From: Cylicocyclus nassatus
Lineage: Eukaryota; Nematoda; Chromadorea; Rhabditida; Strongylidae
DNA length: 64,000 nt
Assembly (NCBI GenBank): GCA_958299035.1
Contig: CATQJL010000223.1
Location: 81,299,322 to 81,363,321 of the forward strand
Direction: 5' to 3'
Under the pieces are notes generated by a model that was given only the letters and a program-made list of their open reading frames with translations, did not search any database and was not told the DNA's origin. The translations under genes were made by a program, and so were the position numbers. This document shows, in pieces, positions 1-11,370 of this stretch; within the stretch, counting starts at the first letter, position 1, and every line of letters begins with the position of its first letter.

Positions 1-2272
1 TCCGACAGCTGCAAGCATACGCACACATAGAACACAGACTTTAAAAACAACGAAAGCAGAACTACACAGACGAAGGAAACAGTGTTTGCGGCAAAACGAG
101 CAAGCGATCAAAATTTCGCTCACAGCAACGCGGATTGGACGGTGGAGCGCGACAACTAACACGGCGATTTTCGAAAAAAAAGAGGATAAAAAAGGACGGA
201 CAGGGGGTAATATGAAAATGTTTTTTGCTCAGGGATAGATTTTTGACCGGGGCATCCGTCCATGCTGGAAAGATCCGAAACTTATGTGAAGTGACGAAAA
301 TATATGCTCCAGACGATCTCAGATCGTCTGGTGGCCGTCTGGAGACGATCTAATTTTGGAAAACGTATTTCTTCACATAAGTTTTCAAATCTTTTTGCAT
401 AATTCTTCCACAAATAATTTTCTATACACACAATTCAATTTTGGTGTCATATGATTCTGTGTGCGCTGTAAACAAGAATTTGTTGATTTTAGCCCTGCTT
501 TCAAATCGCGCGCACTTTTCGCCAAACACGATAGAGCATGTCAACCGTGTGACAACCTGTCCGAAAAGCTTGTGTTCGTCTAAATGATCGTTTATCCTTG
601 ACCTAAAGGAGCAAGTGAAGGAATTATCATAACTTATAATAACTGGTCGAGGGTGCTTACGTTTTTTGTGTTGTGTTTGTCTGTCTGTGAGACGGCAGAA
701 CTCGCGCAAGAAGTATTAGCTGTTGCTTTTTGTCCATATGGACATTGATAGCTGCATTAACTGTGGATTCGAATGTCACTATATAGCACGTAAAAGACGT
801 AGATTTTTTGCTTGTGCAAGCATCATTTTCAAATCACCATCATCTCATTGCTGACTTTTCCCTTCGCGTTGTCTTGCGTGCAAAATTTGCGCACCTGAAT
901 ATACTTCGCACTAACTTTTGAACTTAGATCGAAATAATATTTCGTATAGTAGTAGCCGTTTATGCTTTAGCATATTGCCCTACAGGTGAGCGGAATGTAT
1001 GCGAGGTTTCATTTTGCATTTTTTTTCTGAATGAAAATTGTTCAGAGTTTTGAATTCTATTAGACCGTCGATTTGCTGTTTACAGTACAGAAGGTGTGGG
1101 TCGCTAGTGAGCATGTGCAAAAATTTTTTCCGGGAATTCGCCCCGGACCCCGCAAAACGATATCCCCTTTGCTTTTTGCTCCAAAAACGAAGTCCAGCCT
1201 GCTTCTAGGCGATCTGTGCCGGGCCCTGCCTGGCGACCTTTGATAGCGGCCGTTATCGAAAAATCGATGATAGCAGCTATCAGAGATTTCACGATAAAAC
1301 AGATACACAATAATTTGGCACTTATAGGAAGAAGAACTACACATAGCGAAAAACGAATAAAAAAATAAATTCACCTTCTTGTTGTCTGGAGCGGTTCTTT
1401 GACAAAAACAAGCAACAATTGCAAGAAAAATGCAAAGAAATCTTTTCTTCAGATTTCGTCGCGCAATCAGCTGTTCATCTATCCTCACTCACTTAGGCGC
1501 CCGAAATTGTGCAGTTTTGGGGGTTTTGCACCTCAAAAGAACGTCAACTGCAGTGTTTCTTGAGTTACTCGGGAGCAACTTACGGAGGTTTTCTCTGTGC
1601 TCTCCTCTTTAGCACAGTATTTACCTTATTTACCTTATTTACCTTATTTACCTTATTTACCTTATGTCGTCGCCCGGCTCATCTCCGATGACTCGGTCGG
1701 GAGCTGATCTCCTTACCGGGCTTCATCTGAAGCTCACCTGCAGGGTGACCTTGCATACTTACACCACGGAAAAATGGGCAGTCCTCATCTCATCTCACCC
1801 GACGAAGCCTCATATGCGGGCCTCGGGGAAGATCATCTCCCGTGACCGAGCTTCACTACGGGCCAAATTATGGATGCTAACCGGGATTTTGCAGGACCAG
1901 GCATCAAGCAGCGAAAGGAGAGTGGTGAGCACCTGGGAAGAAATTTCGCCAAAACCATCGCGCGCATCGTGAAATATTTTCGGAAAAGATTAATAAGAGA
2001 GTTAGTGTTTTTAACAACAAAGGAGGATATCGAAAAATCTAAAAAATCACATGCAGAATTCTTCTATTGGATAAAAACAATTTTTGATTTTATTTACTCC
2101 TTGCAATGCTATGAAAAAAATTTTTTTGCTTCACACATGTGGACCATTTTTGCAAAATTATTATACTCTTTGTTTTAACCCTGTGCTCTTCAGGCAAATA
2201 TCATGTGTACACGGTGGCAATGTATGGCATTCTAACACACTTTTCTGAAGACAAAATTTAGGTGTATATTTG
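1..2272. other. Intergenic, no supported gene
   Basis: I see no exon series here. A perfect 11-bp-arm palindrome with a one-base spacer (CCAGACGATCT / AGATCGTCTGG) lies at 309-331 and half of it recurs just downstream. The stretch around 1130-1300 shares short blocks with 34440-34640, so it is probably an old dispersed repeat. The open frames in this region overlap each other on both strands and show no protein-like pattern. Confidence 0.5.
1618..1665. repeat. 9-bp microsatellite (TATTTACCT)n
   Basis: About 5.3 perfect copies of a 9-base unit (TATTTACCT) run head to tail. A small open frame passes through it and reads a repeated Thr-Leu-Phe peptide, which is a product of the repeat and not evidence of a gene. 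Confidence 0.95.
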
Positions 2273-2274
2273 TA

Positions 2275-3079
2275 TTAGGTTGTCTGGAAAATAATGTCGC
2301 TTTTTATTTTAACATGCAAAATCGTGGCAGGCTCAGCACGAAAGTAAGTAAATGGGGTACCAACCGATAGATCAAAACAAGCTCTATAAAATAAAGCCCG
2401 GTCTTTGCGCCAGGCTTGATTTGCGTGAAGTTTGGAGCCAAATTTCACAAGGCACTAAAGATCTAAAAAAACGAAAAAAATCGTAACTCTGTTCAGAAAA
2501 GTCCTGAGAAACCCTAATTTGCTCACGTATGGACTCACTATACGAGACACACTTATGCATATTTTCGAGGTTTTTCCATGGCTGAAAATTGAGAAAACGA
2601 AACTTGGCACATTTTTGCCAAAACAATCCTAAGCTTCTCTCACATGGGTGATTCTGTAGCATAAACCTTTAGGAGTATCCATGATGTTTCAGCTTTGGAC
2701 AAACGCTAGTTTTCGAGAAAAATCAAATGCAAAAACCCGAAAAACGCGACATATTCGCACTTTTGACCTATTTTTATTTCTCGTACTGTAGCCTAGGAAA
2801 AATACCACAAACTATACAGGTGAATGTCTAGTGTAGAGAGTACATGCCTGTGCAAACTGGAGATCCATAAGACGTCTATGAACCGAGATACGATTTTTCG
2901 GATATCTAGAATTTTTTACATTTTGGATTCGATCTCCAGGTGGAGCATGATTTCCGCGTAGTTTGTAAACTATATTGTAGAGCTTGCTTCGCTCTATCAA
3001 ATGATACCCCATTCGCTATTTTTTATGGTCATTCTGTCGCGGTAGGATGCCATGCGCCATTATTTTCCGAACAACCTAA
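2275..3079. mobile_element. Mariner-type foldback MITE with TA duplication
   Basis: The element starts TTAGGTTGTCTGGAAAATAA and ends with the near inverse TTATTTTCCGAACAACCTAA. It is flanked by TA on both sides (2273-2274 and 3080-3081), the target duplication of Tc1/mariner elements. The inner arms also pair: a left block beginning GGGGTACC near 2354 matches a right block near 3000, so most of the 805 bp can fold on itself. There is no transposase. It lies just downstream of the secreted-protein gene at 3165-4467. Confidence 0.85.
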
Positions 3080-3164
3080 TACATAGAGCTTCAGTTACAG
3101 AGTAGTTACAGAGAGTATATATTTATTTTGAGTGGATATACAGTAATTCTTGAAAATCACATCA

Positions 3165-4467
3165 TTATATGGGATTAAGGAATTGTTCAAATTGCATAGA
3201 GCCTAATGGAAGTGAAATCTGCATCAGCTGCGAGTTCCTGGTCGCATTGTGCATATTGACCTAGAATAAGAGCATTTCGTCAAAGTTCAGTTATACTATA
3301 ATGGTGAATATGAGTTACTCACCATGCCTTCTCTAACGAGAAATCCGGAAAGTGCCATGAAATTGTCGTCTCTTAGCCACTGCAGTACTTGGTCCTTGGC
3401 TTGATTGTTGTATTCAGGGGCTAGCTTAAATGAAATGTATTTATGACCCAAGAATTTACAACTATCTATCTTTCAGTAGATGATGTTTTTTGAGTGCAGA
3501 TAATTGAACAACATCAACTCTGAAACTCACAGCTTGAACACCCTGCTTTATGGTCGCATACTTCTTTTCCAAAGCCTTCATACGTTCTACTTGCTCAGCA
3601 GTGCACATTTCCGCCGCCTAGAATCGCCCTGATATGAATTCTGCTTTCATCAAGGGAGGGCCTTACCTTTGCATAAACAGTATCATAGGCTCCGGAGATG
3701 TCATTCGCTTCGACGTGTTTTTTGACATCGTTAAAGTAAGTATCATTTTCTTTGAATTCTCTTTTCAGTTTGGGGATGCAGTAATCGGCAGTAGTTTGAG
3801 GAACCTGAAAATTATATCCAGCAGTAACACATACTGATGCTAGGATCTTACTCTAAAAGAGTTTGGTATAGGAGTGATTGGTTCGAGGGGTAGTCTGAAC
3901 AAGCCATTCTGCAAAACACTCAAAATTACATAGATGATGTTCTTTAATAAAAAGCATTACATATACTTTACATGCATATACTTTATAGCATCACATAGCA
4001 TTACATAGATCTTAATTGTTTTTACCTTTTTTTCTCTACGGTAATGGATTTACAAACTAATGAGATCTGAGCGGATGCACGAAGCTCTTGTAAAGAACCA
4101 AATCAACGGCAAACAACGTGATGTCGTGCCAAACATGGTTTTTTAAAACTTGGTGTAGTCGTAAACTTTTTATGAGCCACCAGCTTGCTTTGTAGGTTCT
4201 CCTATTTTTGTACTTGTGATGGCTTAAAAGTCTGACGGTTGTGACAAGTTTGCGCGGGCGCTTTTGAATATTTCTGTAGATCAAAGGACAGATCTCCTTT
4301 CCGCAAGAGCATTAATCACTTGAGAATAAGCACATATCTAAGTATTTTGTATTACGATTTGGAAGCAAATTAGAGGGAAGTTAGAATTAAGTGAACAAGC
4401 TTACCAGTTCGCCACGGACGGTAAAGAGGATGAGCGCAAAGAGCGTAATAACAGTAAATCGACACAT
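3165..4467 (-). CDS. Small secreted lysine-rich protein, six exons
   Basis: Exons on the minus strand are 4405-4467, 3852-3908, 3667-3804, 3531-3617, 3323-3424 and a last exon 3165-3218 (its acceptor could also be at 3227, adding three residues). All lie between GT and AG sites and every coding exon is a multiple of three, so the frame holds throughout, giving about 168 residues. Exon 1 is a signal peptide (MCRFTVITLFALILF, then TVRGEL). The mature part is rich in Lys and Glu, carries only two Cys (TADYC, AEMC) and reads as amphipathic helices. The acceptors resemble the nematode TTTCAG type. It could belong to one of the helical secreted families of parasitic nematodes (SXP/RAL-2, DUF148-like), but I do not recognise a diagnostic motif. 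The first five exons are firm and the terminal one is the weakest. Confidence 0.75.
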
Positions 4468-6500
4468 TTCGAAGAGGAGGCGGGAGCTGTTTGATGTGAT
4501 ACTCTTCAACTCAGCAGCTTTTATTCATTTTCTGAAACAAGCTGCACAAATATAAGGGACACGTACACAATGCAGTGTTGTGCTGTTAGCATCAACTTTT
4601 TTGTTTTTTCGTATCTGCATCATCGCTGTTTTACGCGGTAGTGACAAACAGGAAGCAGCGCCTGGTGATTCTGCCCCATAATTAGAACATTACTGAGGAA
4701 GCCATTGGGCTGCTCAAAGGCAACCTGTAACAACAGCCTCTGAGTTTTGCATCCATGGAAAATTCTCTTCCAGACAAGCACCAATATACGTTTTTCTCTA
4801 GTTCACATCTAGTTAATTCTTCATATGACTTAAAGGCACTGGATCGGCAGAACTGAACAACTCGGACTTTTGATGTGATAGGTTGCATACCCCTAACTAT
4901 GAAAAACAGGGCAATCACCGTCCCACAGTTTGCCCTCCCTGCGGAATAAGCTGACCTGGAGCCCATGCGCGCAAGCCTTTCTTAGCAGGCCTAAAGAGGC
5001 ACACTTTCAGCCTTTAATCGCTGCGCGATTTTGTACTGCAACAATTCTTTGTGTTTGGTCGTAAATCCGCTCTGCTGGGGCCATACTCTATGCTTCTGCG
5101 ACAGCACTCAGAAGCACCTATGCATTTGAGCTCGCTTACGGTGGATCTGTAGACATTTAGTAAATCGACAAGTTATGTAGATGTGGCGATTTGACGGAAT
5201 CGCGGGAATTATGCCTCAGACTTCGGGACTTCACTCGGTTTCTGTCGCGGTGCGATTTAGCACTATGCTAAGTGTTTGTAACTCATCGTGCATACTAAGC
5301 GTACGAAAATAGGGCTATACATCGGTCCACGAGAGTTATAAACGTTATGTATTTGTGATAAGCCCCTGTTGGATACAAAGATATCTGGCAAATTGCCAGA
5401 TCGCGTGGCGACTGAAATCGCAGTATGTGCGAGGCCTTAGGCATCGGGCATGCCTTACGCGATTTATCGCTGTGCGTTACTCCACTGGACATGTATTTCT
5501 GATCCGCCGCGCTCAAGTAGTGGGTCCCGCCGCTTACGTGCCAGCTTATCGGGGTGATAAATCGCGTGCCATCGCGAGCAGTTTCTTGACGAACATACGT
5601 GTAGTGGCGATATGGCCACGAATCGCCGAAATTGAGGAAGATTGCGTCGAAAAGTCTGCACCAGCGACGGGCAATATGTCGCGTCGCTTTCTTTTCTCTG
5701 GAAAAATTTTGCAAGTTTTTTTCTTGAATTTTAACTGTTACACTATGTGAATAGTACTGCATGATCTGCGCTTTCGCTGTTTACTTGTTTCCACTCACCA
5801 CTCTGTATTGCTTATCCACTTTTTCACTTGTCCACTTCTTTCTCTATCCTTTCCACTTATCCTTTTTACTCTGGATTAACGGACATTACTAAATTGCCTT
5901 GGCAATGGACGTAAGTGTTTCTTCTTCTTGTTTCTTTGTATTTTATGCTTTCCTTTTCCCTTTTCAGAATTTCCTGACTACTTGAGGGTTTTTCACTGTG
6001 TAATAGTCTGTTGCTTTAGTAATACTATTTTACTTTACGTTTGCTGCTACTCTTAGCTTGCATTTCTGACTGCGGTACATGTGGCTAACGTGCTCAGACA
6101 ATTGCATCGGGAAGTTCGCGGGTGCTTGCTCGGCCACCAATCATCCATGCCGCGAGCTGCCCGGTATGAACCGATATTGGGCCCGATGAGTGACCGCGGC
6201 GCATCCTGTAAGCGCCCGATAGTTGACCCCGATTAGCATCCTTGTAAGCCCTAGGAAGAGTGAGAAATTGCGCTGTCTTATGACAACGACTGATTACAAA
6301 TTGAGCAACTTGTTAGCTCATCTGTCGACATCATCTATCGTCGTCGATAATACTCACCCGATTGCTGAAGTTTGTTTCGTGTGCATATAAACTCAACTGT
6401 CGCACAATCCAACCCGAGAAGCGATTACCAGCCCCACAAACACTTAGGGTAGCCCCATCGCTGTGGCGTACCTCACGCGGGTTGCGCCCAAGCTATAGCG
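4468..6500. other. Intergenic with decayed MITE blocks
   Basis: No exon series is supported. Between about 5180 and 5690 the sequence repeatedly carries CGCGATTT / AAATCGCG blocks and 'GGGCAT' ends resembling the MITE at 9702-9930, so it is probably one or two decayed copies nested together. 5780-5880 is a pyrimidine-rich run of CCACTT-like words. The open frames at 5295-5762 (minus) and 5355-5750 (plus) overlap in antisense inside the decayed repeat and are not called. Confidence 0.5.
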
Positions 6501-6525
6501 TGGAAGAAGTGAAGCCTTTGATAAG

Positions 6526-6700
6526 GCCCGCGGCATTCCGAGTGAGGTGATTGGGCCGCGACTCTCCCGATAAGCTCTTTCCAAATTTAAGTTTGGCCGC
6601 GGCGTTCCCGGTAAAATATACATGAGCCGCGGCGTGCGCGGCTGAAATTTTAAGGGCCGCGGCGCGCCATGTAGCACGCTTTGAGGCCGCGAACTTTCCG
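6526..6700. repeat. Imperfect GGCCGCGGC-spaced repeat
   Basis: Six blocks of the form GGCCGCG(G/A)(C/A), several followed by a short stretch ending CC(C/G)G, occur at irregular spacings of about 20-45 bases (near 6526, 6553, 6595, 6634, 6655 and 6686). They are separated by AT-rich spacers, in a region otherwise poor in CpG. It resembles a degenerate minisatellite or the inside of a palindromic MITE. Confidence 0.6.
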
Positions 6701-6766
6701 ATGCAATTGTCTGAGTGTCGACAACTTGCAACAACTTGTTGCCAGCATGCAATAGCATGTTGGCAG

Positions 6767-7140
6767 CAGTGGCGTACCCAGGATTTCGGCTCGGGGGGGG
6801 GGGGCGCGACAAAAATTTTTTTTCGATGAAGGTGCGTGGCGTCAGCCACGCACTCCGAAAAAATTTTTGGTATGCTTCCTGAAATTTTTGGGGGCTCAGG
6901 ATCCCGAAATTTCAGAAAAAGGGGGCGTGGCTGACGCCACGCCCCCGAAAAAAATTTTTTTATAAAGGTAAATTGAATTTTTAAAAATTTTTAAAAATTA
7001 TTTTAATTACTTACAAGTATAAATAAGTCTTTTGCACATTTTTATAACTCATGTAAGCAACTTTCAAAAATTTCGCGACCCATTCTCGGGGGGGGGGCGC
7101 GCCCCCCTCCCCCCGCCCCCCCCCCCTCGGTACGCCACTG
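6767..7140. mobile_element. hAT-type MITE with 8-bp duplication GTTGGCAG
   Basis: The ends are CAGTGGCGTACC... and ...GGTACGCCACTG, and the same 8 bases GTTGGCAG flank both sides (6759-6766 and 7141-7148), the hAT signature. The inside holds long G and C homopolymers and a hairpin with GTGGCGTCAGCCACGC-type arms. It has no transposase. It sits inside an older element that also contains CAACATGTTG palindromes, of the family seen complete at 11821-12048. Confidence 0.88.
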
Positions 7141-7260
7141 GTTGGCAGCAATGTGGGCCATCCTTGAGCAACATGTTGTTGCATACCCGCCCCCCCCCCC
7201 CTCGGTACGCCACTGGTTGGCAGCAATGTGGGCCATCCTTGAGCAACATGTTGTTGCATA
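7126..7260. repeat. 75-bp tandem duplication at the end of the hAT MITE
   Basis: The block from CTCGGTACGCCACTGG through the target duplication and on to ...TTGTTGCATAC is present twice (starting at 7126 and 7201), separated by a C homopolymer. The first copy joins the end of the hAT MITE and the second is a repeat of that junction, so it arose after the insertion, probably by slippage at the poly-C run or as an assembly error. Confidence 0.85.
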
Positions 7261-7375
7261 CTGCAACATAACCATATGCCGCAGTCAGAGATGCAGACCA
7301 AGGCTACAGCAATCGTGGAATGGACGATGCTCTGGTGGACGCGTCTAAATTTGAGCATGACTAGCGTCATGAGAT

Positions 7376-7591
7376 TAGTGTGTGAAAAGGAATGAGGTAA
7401 AAGATGTTAGACGAATTGAAAAACTCCATAATGTTTTGAGTTCATCTGGGGTGAGCTATGAGTTTGTGAAAGGTATGTCCGGGAAGAGTGACATGCAATT
7501 AGTCTCGAAGCGAATGGACGCCGAGGCATTCGATGCCCCAACGATGAAAATCGCTACGATGGAGTCGCTGAAGGTCTGCCTGATGTCTTAG
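7376..7591 (+). CDS. Possible exon, glycosyltransferase-25-like
   Basis: An open stretch encodes VRRIEKLHNVLSSSGVSYEF followed by VKGMSGK. The spacing of Arg-Arg, a Leu helix, Gly, Tyr-Glu-Phe and then Gly resembles the N-terminal motif of family-25 glycosyltransferases (RR..R...L...G..YEF..A.DG). The later part, TMKIATMESLKVCLMS, sits where that family has its LTPGEIGCALSH motif, though the match is loose. A possible donor GTCTGC follows Leu-Lys. I found no upstream exon with the usual strand motif and no downstream exon, so this may be a lone exon or a pseudogene fragment. The family call is tentative. Confidence 0.3.
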
Positions 7592-8535
7592 GTCTTACAC
7601 GCGCTCGGACAAGCTTTTTTTCCCACCGTCGGAAACGGCACGCCGCAATGTTATAACCGAAAGGGTCCCGCACCGACTTTGCGTCTCTAACGTTGGCTTG
7701 AACTTACTACTCATTCATATTTGAAGAGGAAGACCTTGGAAAACCCGTTTTCGTTTCAAGCTGTCTTAGGTGGATTTCTGGCGTTAGCGGCTCGAATAAT
7801 CCCAGGTAAGCAACAATTTCTCAAAGTTGAGAGCGGAGCCACTGCCTCTGAACAGTACCTCTGCTTTTCAGGATTTTCGTAGCTTTGAAGTGGACTCTCC
7901 GTACATTTGCATGATACGAAATGCAATTGGCTTGCCTCTGATTGACCATCAACATGGACTGAGGGAAATCTTATGCGCTTGCTTAACAGAGCAAAGTTAT
8001 TCGACTCCAAACGGCCTATCAAAAGTGTATGCATAGTGGCCAACATGATATGCTGATTACAAAGATGCACTCTTTACCCGCTTATCGAGTCATTGAACTA
8101 AGTTACAGATATCTGTCTGGATTCAAGTGACACTGAAACTGATCGCTTGTTGCAGAATTAAGATAGCAGGATTGATTTATAGCTATTCCCATTGATTTTC
8201 ACATGTATAATTATATCCCAAACATCCAGTCATGTAACTTTAAAGCAAATTTGCGTCATTCAGACAATACTTGATCGTGCAATCAGAAAGCGGAAAAATG
8301 TCTCTGTTGTTTAGTAGACCGTTGATAAGATATGGAAGGTTGTTTTGAAACTAGCACTCAAAAACATCTCAACTAATATACATCTGATTGCAAAAGTCCA
8401 CTTCGAGTCAAATAGCTTCCCTTGTTAGATCACTAGATATTTGGTAGCGTACTGACATGTTTATGCCTTCTGCATAGATATAGAATGATGTTTCGTTGTA
8501 TTTAAAGCAAATTGTCTTCAATTACATTCAATATA
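7592..8535. other. No supported feature
   Basis: I see only short frames. One at 7827-8036 on the plus strand encodes 69 residues without a recognisable motif or splice partners. No terminal repeats were found in this stretch. Confidence 0.4.
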
Positions 8536-9510
8536 TTAGGTTGATGCATAATTCCTGCACCAAAACAGGTACAGACCGCAATAACTCGGTATAATCCCAT
8601 ATCCCAAGTAGGATTCGATACATTATTAGATAGAGCAAACCTAGCTCTACAAAATAGTGCTCAAATATCTACACCAGCTTTGATCCACGCGAAGTTTTGA
8701 GCAGAAAACTGAAAAAAACCATGCGTCCGGGAACCTTAAGACCAATCAAAACAAAATTGTAATTTCGTTCAAAAAGCTCCTACAAAATTTCTTTCTTGCT
8801 CACGCGTAGACATTCCACGTAAGACATCTATCTATGAGGTTGCTGTATTTTTTTCTCAGCTAAACGATGAAAAAACGAAGTTTTTCATGTTTTTGCCAAA
8901 TTAACGCTGAGATGTTCTAGCACTAACAGTACATGCCATTAACAGTGAAACTTTACATTTTCAGCCTTCTAGAACAGCTAGTTCACGAGAAATTGAGGAT
9001 CTAGCTCTCTTCATTCAGAATTTTCTTGCCTAGTTGCCAAAAATTCGATATTTCTCGTAAACCAGCTGCTGTAAAAAGCTGAAAATTCACATTCACGCTT
9101 CTAAGGTCCTGTAGTATACAACTGTCAGTGCTAGAACATCTCAGCATTATTTTGATAAAAACATGAAAAACTTCGTTTTCTCAATTTCTAGCTGAGAGAA
9201 AAATACAGCAAATGCATAGAGGAATGTCTTATACGAAATGACAATGCATGAGCAAGTTAGAAATTTTAAAGGATTTTTCCGAACTGACTTTCAGTTTTTT
9301 CTTGGTTTTTTGAGGCGCTTGGATCTTTTTCGTTTTTGGTTTCAATCTTCGCTTGGGACAAAGCTGCTGCAAATCTTTAAGCACTATCTTGTAGAGCTAG
9401 GTTTGCTCTTTCTGCTGATATATATTATAGAATCTTACTTGGGATATAGGATTATTCCGAGTTATTGCGGTCTGTACCTATTTTGGTGCAGGAATTATGC
9501 ATCAACCTAA
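8536..9510. mobile_element. Mariner-type MITE, 975-bp near-complete palindrome
   Basis: It begins TTAGGTTGATGCATAATTCC and ends with the inverse, between TA dinucleotides (8534-8535 and 9511-9512). The pairing runs almost to the middle: the left block GCTGAGATGTTCTAGCACT near 8910 matches AGTGCTAGAACATCTCAGC near 9130. A transcript would fold into one long hairpin. No transposase frame was found. The same TIR family recurs at 20118-20608, and single ends lie near 10690 and 21940. Confidence 0.9.
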
Positions 9511-9701
9511 TAAAATATTATAGAAATTTCGGTACTCTCCCGTTATCCGGACTCATGTTTTCAGAATGTTTTCGTAAAATACCTGCTTCAGCCTGAAATT
9601 CTTTTTCGTAGATCTTGTGAGGACTGCCTCCTTGCCACGTGTCAAGATAAAGATTAAACGTTTGGGACCAGTTTGACATGTTTTTCAATCAATTTCGGTT
9701 A

Positions 9702-9930
9702 AGGGCCGGGCATACTTCACGCGATTTCAGTCGCGACGCGATTTGGCAATACTCCAGCTGTCTATAACTTACTGTAAGCACATTTTAAATGTACAGAAGA
9801 TACGGTATTTTATCAATCCACGTGAGTTGTACATACTGTGCATGTGCAGTTTGCTAGTGTTGGATCTGAAGACTTCTGGCGAACTGCCAAATCGCGCCGC
9901 GACGAAATCGCGTGAAGTATGAACGGCCCT
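9702..9930. mobile_element. MITE with ~48-bp TIR (AGGGCCGGGCATACTTCACG)
   Basis: The left end AGGGCCGGGCATACTTCACG and the right end CGTGAAGTATGAACGGCCCT are imperfect inverses, and the pairing continues through CGCGATTT...GCAA for about 48 bases. The flanks are TTA on the left and CTA on the right. A three-base target of this type would suit PIF/Harbinger elements, but the two flanks differ by one base, so the superfamily is an inference. A relative lies at 39451-39686. Confidence 0.8.
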
Positions 9931-9937
9931 CTAGGTA

Positions 9938-11322
9938 CAATGCAGCCCCTAACTCGCGTAAAATTTTTAATTTTAATTTTTTTTTTTAAATTTTTGTCTA
10001 TAAGCAGAGTTATGACGGTGCGACGTATCTGTCGCGGCGTAACCGTCGAATTTTCGGCAACGACGGATTTGTTGCGTCGGAACCGTCGACTTTTGGCAAA
10101 TTGGTCTACGTAATTTATTTTGTAGATTTATTATGTTGCTGAAATCAGTGGTTGGTAGTCATGGTGGTAGTGAAAATAAACTTTCATCTACTTTGATCTA
10201 GAAAGAGTTATTTCTTTGTGACGGTTTCACACACAATCATTCCGTCGCGACCATTCTAAAACGGGAGGCGTGCAAGTGTTACCCAGGCAGCCGCCTGGTG
10301 CCGCAGCCAGCCGCCAGAGCTGGCACCAACGCCGCAGTTGAGCTACCGTAAGCGCGCTCTCGTCGTCGTCAACCTCTCGCAGAGAGATTTGTGCATACGT
10401 AGAAAATTTCTGCTACATACAGTAGTTAAATTTTCAAAAGAATGCGATTACTCGCGCTCAAATTCTAGCCAAAAAAGTAAGTGCAATGAAATTCTGGTTT
10501 CGAGTGCGGTTAAATGAAGCTCTATATATTTTTAACCATTGAGGCTAGAAGCTTCTTTCAACCACCATCGAATAGAGCATGAAAGAAGCTTCTTTAAGGT
10601 ATGCTGTGTAAGTTTTATAGGAGAAACTCCGATGGAGAAAAGCTGTCTTGAAACAAGGGCTAGAAAAACGCGCATTACTTTTGCACCAACCTAATAATAA
10701 ACTAAAAATTTTCTGCTCTCTTGATCGATATATAATATGTGGGAGTAGCGCGACCTCTGAGGGAATTCTCGCACCTCAGCGCGATGAGCTGCGAGGCTGC
10801 TGCGAAAATCTCTCTGCGAGAGGTTGACGACGACGAGAGCGCGCTTACGGTAGCTCAACTGCGGCGTTGGTGCCAGCTCTGGCGGCTGGCTGCGGCACCA
10901 GGCGGCTGGCTGCGGCACCAGGCGGCTGCCTGGGTAACACTTGCTACGCACCCTTCTAAAACAATTTAAGAAAAGTTTTTCTCAAACAAATTTATATTTT
11001 TTAGCCGTCATTCCAGTGGTATTCCGAATATGAAACTAAAAATTGAAAAAAGTACTTTTCAATAAAGTTATGAGCTTGCGACGTTTTCGTCACAGATCAA
11101 TCCGTCGCCGCCCCACTGAAGCAGTTAGGAAGATGTGTTTTGAGAAAATTTTTTTGTTCTTAGAATCGTCTTTTTCTAAGCTTTCCAAAAATCTCATAAG
11201 ATTTGCAAAAAACTTATTCTGAAACATTCTATGAGCTTCCGACGATTTTTTGTTGATTTATCTGCCGCGGCGGAAAAATCCATCGCCTGGCGTTTTTTTT
11301 ACGCGAGTTAGGGGCTGCATTG
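9938..11322. mobile_element. TA-flanked MITE (CAATGCAGCCCCTAACTCGC)
   Basis: The left end CAATGCAGCCCCTAACTCGC is matched by GCGAGTTAGGGGCTGCATTG on the right, with TA at 9936-9937 and 11323-11324. It is AT-rich with scattered CGTCGCGGCG-like words. A separate foldback element (10262-10953) is inserted in it, so the original was about 690 bp. No coding capacity is visible. Confidence 0.82.
10262..10953. mobile_element. Nested foldback element with 8-bp duplication TTCTAAAA
   Basis: The target duplication TTCTAAAA is at 10254-10261 and 10954-10961. The arms of about 130 bp are near-perfect inverses, GC-rich and carry GGCGGCTGGCTGCGGCACCA-type repeats. The right arm has one extra copy of a 19-20-base unit. 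The centre is AT-rich and includes a mariner-type end (CACCAACCTAATA near 10692). An 8-bp duplication suggests the hAT group, but the terminal bases are not the usual hAT ends. Confidence 0.82.
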
Positions 11323-11370
11323 TACAAGAGCATTTGAAATGACTCGAAAGCTGTTTAGGGTTTTCTTCAA

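Noticed and set aside
1060..1488. 142-residue minus-strand frame
   Set aside because: Overlapped by frames in the other phase and strand, low-complexity, and sharing blocks with a dispersed repeat at 34.5 kb.
5295..5762. Overlapping 155- and 131-residue frames on both strands
   Set aside because: They lie in a decayed repeat with CGCGATTT words, overlap in antisense and have no motif or splice partner.
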